From positions 682,001 to 746,000 of the forward strand of contig JAJKFH010002994.1 of the NCBI GenBank assembly GCA_023333565.1: 64,000 nucleotides of DNA, in the 5' to 3' direction. The notes under the pieces are model-generated. The model was not told the DNA's origin. It made no database searches and worked only from the letters and a program-made list of their open reading frames with translations. The DNA comes from Puffinus mauretanicus (Eukaryota; Chordata; Aves; Procellariiformes; Procellariidae). Both the position numbers and the translations under genes were made by a program. Position 1 is the first letter of the stretch. Each line of letters starts with the position of its first letter. Below are positions 37,355 through 50,110 of this stretch, piece after piece.

Positions 37355-37430
37355 CTGTGATTTGTACAATGGTGCACAAGAGGTTCATGTATTTAATATG
37401 TGGCCCATGCTCTGAAGAAGCTTAAGATTC
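37355..37430 (+). repeat. L2/MIR-class ancient repeat tail
   Basis: TTCATGTATTTAATATGTGG and CCCATGCTCTGAAGAAGCTTA resemble the recurrent amniote repeat phrase gtacaaacacatag, ..tccctgctctgaagagcttaca. Short and eroded. Confidence 0.4.
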
Positions 37431-39584
37431 CTTGCTTTTACAAGAGGCATAGTACTTCAGAATGAGGCTTTGTGAGTAGGTGGTAAACTTTCTTCTGGGT
37501 CACCAGGTAGCAACTGGGTGCTTTGAAAGCATCTCCCAGGAGCCAGGTAATCTGTGGTTGAGCGATGCAGATGTTCTACTGTGGTCAAATCAGAAAGAAA
37601 GACTTCTATCCTTAAGGCAGTGAAGTAATTACACCTGGTATCCTCATATCTTACTTCCAGTAAATAGGTGTAGAACAATGTGGCTTTGTAGTGCCCATTA
37701 ATAATGTTAGTAGTTGGCAGCAAGAGCCTCTGAGAGTCTTTATAGAGTTTACTGAAACACTACATCACTACGTGCAGGAGAAATGGTTAATATTCAGAGT
37801 ACTCAGGGGTTCAACTCAGAACCAAAAGACCTGGGTTTGTATAAACCTTGGAAGTTTGTATGACTGGGATGAGAATCTCAGCAGAGAAAGCTTGCTCTCC
37901 TTTCTTAGTGTCTCTTGTTTGAAGGTAGGGATTATGCTTACAACTATACCAGTCTGCATGTCTGGAGAAAGTGCAAAACCAAAACGCCAGCTCCCAAGAG
38001 CTGCTGTCCTTAAGAGAATTTCAAATCTGCATCCAGATTTGGGCTTGGTGTTTAAGACCTCCAATCAATCTGTTCTTTGTTAAATAGCAATACTGCAACA
38101 GCACTTGCTTAAGCTCCAAGTAGATGTTGTGTCAACATTTCTGGTGTGAAACCATTTGTCTCAGGGGTTTAGAATTTGTCCAGGACTTCCCAAGCAGGTG
38201 CCCACGGTAGCATATGAAGACTCAAACAGGTCCCAGTGCAGAAAGCAAAGCACAGCAGTGTACCTGCATAGAGACTTAAGTATATTCTTTCAGCTCTGAC
38301 ACAAATCAACTGCAGGGCACTTTGACACATCCCAACCTTTCAGAGTATATTTTTTGAGCTCTGCTCATTATCTGAGCCTCCATTCAGATGCTCTCAGCAC
38401 AGATGCCTTCCTCATCAGCTCTGCACTAAAACATACAGTAAGTGAAATTCTGCCATATGTTAATACATATGTTTCAGTTTCAATAAGCATTTGATGGAGG
38501 GCCGTTTTTATTTTTTTTCCCAGGCAATAGAAATTACAGAGTTTATACTATTACCTTCACTCTCTATTTAAATATACTATTGAGCTTAAATAAACTAATT
38601 AAATTAAGGTTAGCTACGTGCAGCATAACCTGTCATGATGGTGGAAACATATATTGATTCTTAATGGTTCAGCATTTATCTGTTTGGTCCAAACCAGCTG
38701 GGGATGGCAGAGTCAAACTGTCTGAGACTCCCTGTGATGTTGTAAAATGATAGAGAGGCAGATAGCCTGGAGAAAAGGTGTAACCGGGATTTTTCACTTC
38801 ATCCCCACCTCAAATTTTCCCATCTGGCATATCACAACATAATGATGTGAATGATGTCATCAAACCGGGAAAGAGAATCTGAATGGGGTAGTTTTCTCCT
38901 TTACTGAACTTTGTAAGCTGGCCACAAATTGTAATTAGCAAGTGTCTACAGTTTATTTCTGGCGGAGGCTCAGTCCATTTTCCAAAGGCTGGAATCAGTC
39001 TGTTCAGCCACGATGATTCTTTTTGCTTGCTTGTTTGCAAATAAACTCTTGGAAAGATACTGGGTACATTACGAGATTTACAGATCAGTTGCTATGCGCA
39101 AGTATGCTACTTTTACAGCAGCGTAATACCTCTGAGTAATGCTTTTGATTTAAATAGACCTACCCTAGATTTACACCATTGTAGGAGCCAGATTAGGCCC
39201 CATAACTCTTGTACAGAGGCTTGAAAGCATCCAAGCAGTTATGAATGAGAGCAGCATTTGAAAGATAGAACAAAGAAAAACAAGCCAGAAAAAAAAAATC
39301 CAACTTACATCAGCTTTGCCTGCTGGATTCTTTGCTTTACAACTAGAGAAATACCTAGGCAGACCCTCAGCTAGCAGAAGCTGGCACAGCTTTGTTAAAA
39401 ATCAGTGGAGCTTTGCTGATTTATATCAGCTGAGAATCACTATCTGCCCCAATGACAAAATGAGGCATTGAAACATAGTGGGAAGGCAATAGGGTTTATC
39501 TATGGTTACAGCATTAAAGCAGCATCATAAGATAAACTAATTCTTGTCTAAAGCGTTCAAAAAAGAAGGAGTCTATGGGAATAC

Positions 39585-39802
39585 AGTACTGACTCTGCTT
39601 TCTCAGTGTTGGCTTCTGATCACTGTGCCAAGACTGGCATCTTCTCTTCCCTTAACAAATCAGCATGGCTCCTGCAAACTCTTCATTGACTGCCAATGCT
39701 GTGCTACCAATAATTTACTACTATTGAGAAACGTCTCTGCTTTCACTCTGCACAAGAGAGTTTGCTCCTACATGTCTGGATTTGTTCAGTTACATACTTT
39801 AT
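39585..39802 (+). repeat. Copy A of an unclassified interspersed repeat
   Basis: This segment matches the reverse complement of 40,865-41,095. Near-identical blocks include TTGACTGCCAATGCTGTGC with CTACCAATAATTTA, CCTTAACAAATCA, GGATTTGTTCAGTT and GAGAAAC, with a few small gaps. The 86-codon plus frame here and the 67-codon minus frame in copy B translate alike (FIDCQCCATNNL against FIDCPCCATNNL), but this follows from DNA similarity; neither has start context or codon conservation beyond the DNA. The family is not recognised. Confidence 0.8.
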
Positions 39803-40864
39803 GAACATTATTAAAAAGAATCAAAGGATTCTTTTGGGTTCATTTTTCATAAAATGTCTCAAGCATTTGATAAATAAATAATCTTCTACTTAAAATGGGC
39901 ATGAATTCCCTAAAGACCCAGGGGTGCAAGCAGGTATGTGCCAAGCCCAGCTCTCCTCCAGGGGGATGTATATATCTATATACCTGTAATTATAGGCTGA
40001 TAATTATATAATTCACTGTATGTATATCATCATTTGTGAATAACTGGGTAAGCTGGCAACACAGAAGGGCGGGACTGTATCATAAGCTAATAAAAAAAAG
40101 CAATTATATTTCTTTCTGATCCAGTTCTCACCTTCCCAGTGAGATTGGGGCATTGTGCAATAAGTGAGAAATGAGGAACCTCAGAACACTTGGAAGCAAG
40201 ATAAGCATCCAAATGCCTGACTGTGTCATTCAGAGCTCAGCTGAACTGTTTCAGTCAGGAAATTATGGGCTGCCATGGGAACAAAGGTCCCTTCCCAGAT
40301 TACCAAAAGGAGTCTGAAGTGGGTCAGAGATGTTACAAGAATAGGCTTTCAAATGGCATTTATATTATTTCCCAGGTTAATACAAGTTTGAGTCTAAGCT
40401 CTAAGGCTAATATGAGAAATTTCATTTCAGTTTTATGCAACATCTCCTCGCTGTACATACAATTCGCCCCCAAAAAGATTCCTAGAAGAAGGTATCTCCA
40501 GAGTCCTGCCTGCATCTGTCACAACTCGGTTTATACTAACTTTGCAAACTGCTTAAATGGGGTACCACAGAAGGCTTTGTAATCCGTGTTGATGCAGCAT
40601 CCTGCAGAAGCTGCTTTTGGAGCGGACATATCAGAAATCACAAAATTATAAATAAGCCTTAAAAATGTGATAAATTATGAACAAGTGCTTTTGTTTTCTA
40701 ATTTACAGTGTTCATGCAAGTCTTTAATTTCTTTCCAAGATGCACAGCAGAGTGTCCCCAATTGAACCAAAACGTTCACCCACTATCTTAACTTTTAAAT
40801 CCTTGGGACTGCTCATACTCTCAAAAGCCTAGAGACAGTGCCCAGTATCAAGGTAGGATTGAGC

Positions 40865-41095
40865 CTCTAGTACATAATCCAGAACTGAACAAATCCGGGC
40901 ATGCAGGAGATAATTTAGAGTTGTGCAGAATGAAAGCACAAAAGTTTCTCAATTCTGGTAAATTATTGGTAGCACAGCATGGGCAGTCAATGAAGTGCTT
41001 GCCGAAATTGTGATGATTTGTTAAGGGAGAAAGAGAAGCCAATCCTGGCAAAAGAATTCCAGGCTATGGAAAAGAGAAAAAGCCAGCATTGTACT
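40865..41095 (-). repeat. Copy B of the same unclassified repeat, inverted
   Basis: Read on the minus strand, this follows copy A over most of its length, from TACAATGCTGGCTTTTTC to GGATTTGTTCAGTTCTGG. It lies about 1.06 kb from copy A in opposite orientation, so the pair could fold into a long imperfect hairpin. Beyond the shared part the copies diverge. It may be two independent insertions or the ends of one larger element. Confidence 0.8.
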
Positions 41096-41514
41096 TAGAC
41101 ACACAGTTTGTCCTCAGAGCTCTAAATGAAACATAATTTTTTTTTCAGAGGTTCAAATGCTGGAAGCACAGATCAGCCACATTCTCTCCGCCATTTATTA
41201 CAGCTTTCTGTCACTATGTCACTGGCTGTAAAGCAGGCAAACTGCTAAGCTGTTTTTTCTGTGTGAAATGAAAATGACTGGAGTGGGACAAATGTAGAGC
41301 CAAGCTCTCCGTTTGGAGCTGAGCTGGTTATCTCACTGTTAAGGTCCTATTCAGCAGAAACCAAATCAGTATCATCAGATAGTTTATTTGTACTGGAGTC
41401 TCTGTGGCTATTGCAAAGTCTTAAGAGGTCTACAGGATGCTTTTCCTACTATGTCATGATTAGCTCCTTTGCCCTAAAACCAGGAAAATAATAAATTAAA
41501 GGTGGCTCAATTCT

Positions 41515-41580
41515 AATGATACTGCCTCTGATCCAGCAAAGCATGAAAGCATATCCTGAATTTAAACATCCAAGTATCAG
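41515..41580. repeat. Fragment of an old palindromic amniote repeat
   Basis: TCTGATCCAGCAAAGCATGA and AAGCATATCCTGAATTTAAAC match the amniote phrase ctgatcctgcaaagcacttaagcatatgcttaactttaa. One arm only. Confidence 0.5.
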
Positions 41581-44500
41581 GAAGGCTCCTCATCAGCTCG
41601 AAGCTAAGCATAGTCTTGTTTCTTTGCTCAATCAGAAAAGCTGGTGATTCGAAGTTTGAATGAAGCTTGAGGTAAAGTTTCAGGTTTGGGTGATCTGTTC
41701 TCTACTTCAAGAAGGTATTGGAAGGGAGAAGGCATGCTAGGAAGAAATGAAGGTGTCAGAGTTTTGGAAGTGTTGAGACTCCCTCACCTAGACCATAACA
41801 AGCTGATAGAACTGACCACAGCTGTACCTGCAGACAGATTCTACATATTTCACTCACTCGCTTTTGAAAAGCTATCTCTTGCAGGCAAGCTGCCATGTTC
41901 AGTTTATATCTGAATTTGCGTGTTCATACTTATTCACTCATGTATGTAAAATGGAACACTAGCCATTTCTGAGTTCTGCAAAAGTAAAATTAATATATTT
42001 TCCCTGTTTTTGAGAAAAATTATTGCCACGCTTTTCTACACCACACAGATAATTAATACATCAAAGGACTTTGAAACTTGATACTTGGCACATAAACAGT
42101 TCTCATTGAGGGATATGTCCACAGCCCCTATAGGAAAAAAATATTGTCTAGATAATATTAAAGTCTGAATGACTGAAAGTTGACTATTACATGCCACAGA
42201 ATATTTCAGTGACTTAGAAAAGTCTGTGTGATAACATCTACAGAGAGTGGTGTTCTCTCAAGTCAGTACACACACTGCGATAGTTATTAAAGTACTTTTT
42301 ATTTGAGGGTTTTTTCCCCTCTGTAGGGTCAATAAGCCCAACTTGACCCAAAGGACTTAAGATAACTTAAAATCTTTCAGAAGAGTATGGTAAGTGTATG
42401 CTTGGTACCCCCACAGAAGTCAGTATGATATTCATTTAACAGTAATTATATACTGTGCTGAAACAGGGCTCAGATGTTCGTGCTTCTGTAAAGCACTGGT
42501 TTATGCTCCCTTCCATGTTCAGGGTAGTACAAAATGCCACGGCAGCTGAGAGCACTCAGATAATACTTGCACTTTTCTAATGCTCTGTGGTCAAGGATCC
42601 TAAATGTCTTCACATGCAATGATGAATTTAGGTAAAAAGAACTTTGTAAAACAGGTTAGGAATTAATATGACAGCATGGAAAAAATATCAGCCCCAGTTG
42701 ATTAAGAAAGGTTTTCAAGAGTGTCCCAAGTTTTTATTTATTTATTTGTTCAAAGTAGATTAGATTAGTAGTAGTAGTTAGATTTTAAGAGATACTAAAC
42801 AACCTAGAGCTCCTGTTGAGTTTATACAGTAAATGATTCCTAGAAAAATGTATATAGTCACCAAAAATTTGGAGTTTTAAAGTGCAATTCTACTTTTGAA
42901 GAAAGAATAATACACATCCTACCACACTGAAGTTTTGGGTTTTGCCAGTATCGTTACTAAACATACTAAAATTTGGATGCAAAAATCGACTATTGTAGAG
43001 TCAGTGCAGCTCTGGAAAAGTGAGATGGCATCGGTGCATCTCCTGTTTCATGAGCAAAATTATTACTGGGTTCTACTCAGTTGCTTTTTAGGTTTCAGCT
43101 GTCCACCAGATAGTTAACCAAGCCTGGCTTCATTCACCCGTTTATTAAATCATGCCTTCAATGGAATTGTTCAGAGAGGCCAAATGGACTTTGTTTGTAT
43201 AGCACTAACAAACAATTCAGCACTTTTAGCAGCAAAAAGGAGAAAGGAGTAAATACTTAGGAGGAATAATTGTGTTTTGTACAAAGCGCTCTCTGCAATT
43301 CCCTCCTGTGATGGCAGGAGAGAATGATAGAAATCTATCTGTTCCCAAGGTGAATTGCTTGAGAATCTCATCTTAATAGGGTGGGAGCATTGCTAGATGG
43401 GGAAGGTAAGAAGTTTCTTGAATTTCTGAGGGCTAGTCTGGGCTAATTCCTTTGTGCTTGTCGGGAGGTATCAATTCCTGAAAAGGGAGTTTCCTTTCTC
43501 TTTCCTATGACTAGTCAGGATGGTGCCTACACACTTAACATATCTACATATGGGCTGACTTCCCCGCCTGCTTGGTGCCTACTGGCCCCACTCCCTTATC
43601 TAATCAAGGTTCAATCAAAGTTAATTAGGGATCTAGTTTTCTGTTCCTACATTAGGCGTAAAGCAAAAGAAGCTCCTGGGCATATCTGATCAAGAAGCTG
43701 ATCTGTGTTATAACTATGTAATAACTGGCACAACTGTGTAATTACAATACCGCACTATCTAAGGTTACATCATTATCATTATGCTTAACACTAAAACAAA
43801 ATGTGGTTATCATGATTGGTGTCAACACATTTGTGATATGCCACCCAGGAAGATGAGGCTATATACATGTCACCCAAGCCCTGTTTGAACCTGGAAAAAA
43901 GTTTGCTCCCGCAGATAGGACATAAGAAGAAAAAGAAATACACAGGATTTTGACTATTTGGGGTTAAATTTACTCTTCCTTTTCACCCTTCCTCTTCTCA
44001 TTGCTTCCTTAGCCAGACTTTTACTGTCAGTGAGTACATTGACTCTGGAGTCATTGATAATAAAAATGTCATCTACCTCTGTATGTCTGTAGTCTATTTC
44101 CACAGGGAAGAGAACTGCAAAGTTCCAAGAAGAGTGTTCACTCAAAGGCATTGCACAGAGAACATATTTTTTAGTTTTGATTTTCTGCTTAAATATGTAG
44201 TTTAATGAACTAATATGTATCTATAAAAAGTAGATGCCATGAAACATATAAGAAGTGCAATTCACTTGAAGGAAGGACAATATTGAAAATATCACTTTTA
44301 CATCTTCTGATTCTTGCTGGGTTTAGTTATAAAATATTAGGAAACCATATTGCACAGCTTTTAGTGACTAATACTTATGTGCAGTCTTAAATATCAACAG
44401 CTTCAGCCATTTTTTGTTAATGATAGGTCTGGATGTGATTTCTTAGCTAAAGACAGCTTCCTTAGCTTACCTCATATCATGGCATCTGGTATCTCTAATT

Positions 44501-44599
44501 GGAATCATTTTCATAATAACCATGAGCAATATACATTACCATCTAAATATGAAGGCTGACTACAATACAGACTTGTCTACAGCTCTTTAAGTATCCAGG

Positions 44600-44660
44600 A
44601 TCCAGTCCAAAGCCCCTTAAACTCGAGGGAAAGACTCCTGCTGATGTTAGTCTTATCTAG
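44600..44660. repeat. Fragment of an old palindromic amniote repeat
   Basis: CAGTCCAAAGCCCCTTAAAC and GAGGGAAAGACTCCTGCTGA correspond to ccaaagcccattgaagtcaa, tgggaaagactcccattga. Eroded. Confidence 0.4.
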
Positions 44661-45450
44661 CTTGGGCACAATATATCAAAAAACTCCTCCTGGAACTCCA
44701 TATAAGAAAGCAGAGATATATTCAGTATTAATAAGTTTCAGTGCAACTCTGTCAAATCCCTCCAAGGTGGTGTCCCATTCTGTTACTAAATAAGGACTAA
44801 TTCAGTCAGTATTTAGATACTTGCACAACTTGAAATGCCGGAGTACTTCTGTGGATTTTTATGGAAGTTCAAGGCACTCAGTAGGTTAGTCTACTCAGTA
44901 GTTTACTACTTATGAGAGCTTAATTGTTCAAAATTTTACTGTTTCATTAGTAGTAATAGAAAATTACCTAATTCATAGAGAAACACATGCTCAACACTTA
45001 TTTTTTATGGTGTTATGAGCTTGTCTTTAATTATTTCAGAAAAATCTTGCTCCTAAATCTTACTTATAAATTTGTAAGATATCTATAGCCAAAGTCTTCA
45101 GCTACACATTTAGCAGTAGACGTTTATGTTATGTTCAAAGTGTAACATGTTATATTCATCACAATCAGCAGTTCTCAGTAAAATAAAAATACATGAATTC
45201 ATCTCAATCTGGAGACTTCCTCCAAAAGGAACAAGAAATCCTACTGTCAAATTGAAAGGAAAACAAGGGATTAAATAGAGTCCCCTAACAACTGCACGCA
45301 CAGGGCTTGTTTAAGCTGAAATTTTACATAAAAAGGTTTAAATGCTTTTAAAGAGAACCATCCCAGATTGCATTTTCTCGCTCTCTCCCATATAATTGTA
45401 AACAGCTTTGATTTCAAAGGAAAAATCAGACAATTATTTTATAATGAGAG

Positions 45451-45556
45451 GTGTGGTCTAGTGATTCGAGCATCAGACTGGCAGCCAAAAACCACTGGAG
45501 TTTTAATCCTGGCTCTGACACTGACACCATCTATTGCCTTAGGCTAATCAGTATGG
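45451..45556 (+). repeat. MIR-like SINE head and core
   Basis: GTGTGGTCTAGTGATTCGAG, CATCAGACTGGCAGCC, TTTTAATCCTGGCTCTGACAC and TTGCCTTAGGCTAATCA follow MIR in order (tRNA-derived A-box region, gact.gg.agcc, B-box derivative, ggctctgccac, ccttgggcaagtca). This is one of the best-preserved copies in the window. Confidence 0.7.
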
Positions 45557-47184
45557 GTTTGACTGAGATCTGTTCCTTGTGGGTGCAAGAGGTAGGGACA
45601 GCTGCAGAATTCCTGATTCAAAGCTACAAAGGTGAGTGAGAACCTTCCCTCCGCTGCACCCAGCTCCTGCCCAGCATGTCCCTGAACTGAAGGACAGTAT
45701 CCCTGGCCAGAGGAAGAAATTAACCTACGCAATGTTCACCTTAGGCAAGCTGAGGTTCAGGAAAGCCATAGTTGCTAAGTGCTGTCAATAAAAGCTTTAA
45801 AACCTCTTTGCATAAGCATATTTGAGTAGGTCTCTGCTTTGAAGAAAGTCTGCTGCTTAGGTCGAGGGGTGAGTAAAGCCAGTCTTGCCTTTAGAACACT
45901 CCCGGCACCTGGGGAGTTTTTTATTTCCTTTAAGCACCTTGTAGTTAAATTTTTAGTCATCGTTTTCTTTCTTCCTATGTGTGCCCATCCCCCAGTGACC
46001 CCCAGCTTTTCCCCATCCTTTGCTTCTCAGTACAATTCCTCCATCTCATTGAGTTGTCTGATTTCGTAGCCTTGATTAATACAAACGCAGACAAAACTCT
46101 CGTCCTTGAGGATTTTAATTGGAAGGTTGATTGCCTTTTGTTCTTTACTTGTACACTTTCCATCACTTTAGCTTCCTTGGGGTCCACAGACAGACTTTCA
46201 ATCTCCCCCCTCACATTCACCATCATGTTCTTGATCTTTGTTTGCTTGGGGCTTGACTCCTTCTAATATAAATATTAGGCATCTTGCCATTTCAGATGAC
46301 AGATCAGCTCTTTGATGTGTCTCATTATGATGGAGAGGGGGCAGAGAAAGTAGGACCTCCTGAAGCCAGGATAAATTTGCTGTCCATATAAACTCTAAGC
46401 AGCAATGTGTCCCTCTGCTTTCCCTCTTGTATGTGGCAGCATCCTAGACTCAAATCCTTCCCAACCTAAAGCAGTGCCATGAATACCCCGTCCAAGGGAA
46501 GTTTTCACATTTGAACCTGTTTAATTTGAAAGAGGGAAGCTGGCAGAAGCCAGGATGCCATTATGATAGGGAGGGGTAGCAGAATGGGGAGTTCTACCTC
46601 AACTTTGCATGGCAAAAGCATAGGTGGCTGACTGAAAGCAATCTAGTGAGAGAACCTTGTTCCTCCACCTCACGTAACTCTCCCTCTCTCTTGTTACCAC
46701 AGAGTGACATTCAGTATTTATGTTAGTGCTTTGCAAAAGTCATCAAATTCAACCTCACCTTTCTATGCTGAATTTTCAATTCAGTTTTACGGATGCTGTT
46801 CAGTAAGAAGAGGCACACTGCTCTAAGAGCAAGAAGCTTAGGAGCACACCAGGCTTCAGTTGCTTCTCTTGCTCTTAAATCATTTAGACATTTTCAGAGC
46901 GTCCCAACCCAAGTTCTTTCTCTTTGGTTAAGAACCAAACTTGTGGCAAAGCAGGAACTGGACTCACTTTGGAGTTTGTGACAACCAGACCTGAACTCGA
47001 CCCACAGCTGTCCTCCAGGACTTTAATAAACACCCCTCTCGGTCTATGTCTGGGGAGAAGCTGCCTTGCTTGGTAGGAGAATGGAGAGAAGAATGGATAG
47101 ACCATTTAGCACTGAAACCTGTTTAAGGGCCATACTGTTGAACTTGTATTGTTCCCTTGTTGCACCTGTAAGCCCACAGAACTG

Positions 47185-47320
47185 TTGTACAGTTCTTACC
47201 TGTACTGTAGTAACGTGTGGCTGCCCTGCTCAGGACCAGGGCTCTATTGAGTTGCACGCTTTATAAACACATGAAAGGCCATGGTCCCTGCCCTGAGGTA
47301 CTTGAAGTCGTTAGCAAATC
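47185..47320 (+). repeat. L2/MIR-class ancient repeat
   Basis: ACTGTAGTAACGTGTGGCTG, CAGGACCAGGGCTCTATTG, CGCTTTATAAACACATG and ATGGTCCCTGCCCTGAGG follow, in order, a recurrent amniote repeat (ctgtagtagcacctag, gatcagggccccattg, gcgctgtacaaacaca, agtccctgccccaaag). Confidence 0.55.
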
Positions 47321-49699
47321 TCACAGACATTTCTTAATATGAATTTATTGCTGATCTGTCTGCCCCAGAGCTTGAAATTCTTTATTTATCTGCCAAACAG
47401 GCACAGCAGGAGTTTCAGCATTGCTTCCCCTTATAATACCCGGCTAATATGCTTCAAGCCTGACCTACAATGATCATCTCCTGGGAAGAAAGGTTAGTTT
47501 AGTCTTCCTTCCATTCAGCATTCAGCCCTTGATCTTTCTACCAAAATGGGCAATCAGTACTAGTGAAATGAACACTGATCAACACTGACAAAACCTTTCA
47601 CCTCATTTCATGCAGTAAGCTGGGGTTACATTTGTGCTGTTGTCCTTGAGCAGAAAGTCTTGAGTGGAAAGTTTCCTACCATTTCTCTTACCTCTTCACT
47701 TTTCAGAGAAAATGCAGAAACCTGCTTTAAATTAAACAGCCAGAAGGTGAAGGGAAGTAATGTTCTAGTCTACAGAGTGACAGTGTGAAAGGCAGTGGTG
47801 AAGGGGATCGCTGTGCAACAGAAGTGGAGGAGTACAGGGAACATCTATCAATATTTACTGAGCAGCATTACTTTTCCATTTCGTGTTTCTCAGCCCTTCA
47901 TCTTTACAGAGCCCTGCCCTGTAATAGCTTTGTGCTTATTCCTGTACATTGCCAAACAAGAAACCTAGTTTCTGGGTCTGATCTTTGTTGACAGGGATGA
48001 GGAAGATTGTGGAAGCCTTTCTCCCCATGGGTCCTCTCTACCCACCCCAGAGGAGAGATTAATAGTTTCTGAAAGCATTTCCACCCTGCAGAAAGGTCAC
48101 CATAGTCCTGGGGAAGATGTATAAACAGGGGTTCATCAGGACTCTGTAGTAACATGGGAGGGACCTCTTCCAGCAAAAATATTGCCAAAAAATTCTTAAC
48201 AGTGGTGCTTTCAGAGTAGCTGGAGGTAGGCAGGTGACATCACGGGTTATCGTTTTTCACACAGTGCAACACAATCCAATCACTTCCACAGGTGTATTTT
48301 TTTAACAGTTTTTGTTTTCATCAAGTGTTTGCTATTGCGTGGACTGTGATCTGTGGGGCATGCTGATTAAGGCTGTAAGCGAATATATCCCTGTCATCTT
48401 ATCTTCTGTATACAGTCAGCTGTCTTTTGGATTCACTTGGAGCTGTGATTTAGGGTGGGATTTTGCTTTAGTTATTTTATGCCAATTTTACCATCTTAAT
48501 ATTTATTGCTCTGGCTCTGGACTGTAGATTTAGCCTGAATTAACTTGTTAGATACTGTTGTGTATCTTCTTAGTGCTTCGCACAACTTTTGGGGCCTGAT
48601 ATACTGAGCACCTTAATCCAACAGTATTTACTTCACTTTTAAAGCAGCAAAAATCTATCAGAAAAGCTAGAAGAAGCTCAGCTAGAACAGTGGAAAAATC
48701 TTCCCTTTAGGTTTTCCAGTCACTGATCTAGGATGGGGTAGCTACATTGCTATGTGTTTACTTTCTAAATAAATTCCATACATGTGATGTATACACACAC
48801 ATACACACAATGTAGTTCATTATCCTAAATTGCAAAATCAAGCTACCTATACCTAATGTTCTTTTAAAGACATAATGTTAAGTAGTCATACTGCTGAAAA
48901 GAGACAAAAAAGAGGTCTGAAATGGACTGATGCAATTTTGTCAGATTATCATAAACTACCAAACCTAAACTACAAGAATAGATGATCCTGACAGATGCTT
49001 GCAGTTGGAGTGCCCACATAGGGAGAAGTCTGCTTATGTATCTGGTGGGAGGCATAAAGACAGAAGAAAGTTGATTTGCTTTATCCTGTCAATCTAAGCA
49101 TTTACTTTGCAGGTCATACTTTAGCTACACACAATGTTTATTTAGACAATGAAACCATCAGTGTCATTGATAGAATCTAACACGCCAGCAGAGATGTTTT
49201 TCTTTCTCAGTATTTTTTGTTGTTGCTGGAGTATGTATTCCTGCCACAAAAGTCTTTTTATGGAAATAATATTTTGTTATAAGCACTATCATCGTGTATT
49301 GTAATTATTATTTTGTTTTACCCTGCCCACACAGAAAACTGTTTGCATTATACTCCATTGAAAGATACATTTTAAGTTAGCTCTGCTAGTCATGAATAAT
49401 GTAAATTGACAAGAACTGTTATGGAGGTAGGTAGACAAAGAAATAGAAAGTTAAGTGGTTTCCTTTCTTTTTATGGCAGAGTGACATTTACCTGTAAGTA
49501 CATTTGATTTTAATACAATAGGATGAGTCTCTGCTGTGCTGGATTAGGATTGAGGCATGTGGAGGAGTTCAGATAAGGAGTGGGCACTGAGAAATGCCCT
49601 CGCCAGACCTCTCTAGGGAGGGTACTTCAGCAGCAATGGCATGTCAGAATGTCTTTTTTTTAGTCCTTGTATCCAGCTGACAGAATCCTTCCTTGTTTC

Positions 49700-49885
49700 T
49701 GTATCTGTAATTCCAAGAGATCTCACAGTGCTTCCCACAGCTGTCTAACAATCTAATACTTAGTGCTTGTCACATCACTTTCCAAAAGAGGGTCAATGTC
49801 ACTTTCCCACCCTGACAGACAGGGAAACCAAGGCAAAGAGAAACTGTAGATGAATAAGGGTCACTTGGAGACCCAGGATCAGCTT
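49700..49885 (-). repeat. MIR/L2-type relic
   Basis: CTCACAGTGCTTCCCACAG, then CACTTTCCCACCCTGACAG, ACAGGGAAACCAAGGCAAAG and GGGTCACTTGGAGACCC fit the reverse orientation of MIR/L2 tails (cattttacagatgaggaaac, gaggcacagag, aaggtcac). Confidence 0.5.
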
Positions 49886-49999
49886 TCGTGGTGTGCGTAC
49901 TCATGGCCCAGACTGATACTGCCTCTCACATTCAAGCTACCAACTTCACCTGTTCCCCTTTTCCTCAGACTTGCCAGAATGGTACTAGTTGGGTCTAAG

Positions 50000-50110
50000 T
50001 CTCCTGCAGTTACACTGAGTTTAAATCAGAAGTAACTTCAGTGGGTTAGATTCTCACTTCTGTAAACAAGAGTGTTCCCCCTGAAACCAGTAGGGCTCAT
50101 TTTTAGGTCT
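50000..50110. repeat. Ancient palindromic amniote repeat fragment
   Basis: GCAGTTACACTGAGTTTAAA, TCAGAAGTAACTTCAGTGGG and TTAGATTCTCACTTC match the recurrent phrase ttacactggtgtaaatcagaagtaactccattgac..cagattctcac. Confidence 0.5.

Larger units (their letters stand above)
31650..45445. other. CUX1 5' flank, middle part; no gene supported
   Basis: AT-rich DNA with short open frames on both strands and no recognisable exon. Apart from the repeats listed separately, I note an inverted 9-bp motif CCTATTTGG/CCAAATAGG (32,108 and 32,141) and AT-rich homeodomain/POU-like sequence near 33,190-33,230 (TTAATGCATAAAT). I do not see the gene upstream of CUX1 here. Confidence 0.55.

Noticed and set aside
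37800..37860. Possible further MIR head (ACTCAGGGGTTCAACTCAG, AAAAGACCTGGGTTTG)
   Set aside because: Too short and diverged to separate from chance.
45451..45525. tRNA-like sequence
   Set aside because: The A-box and B-box resemblance is that of a MIR-type SINE head. The cloverleaf is not intact, and the SINE core follows directly.
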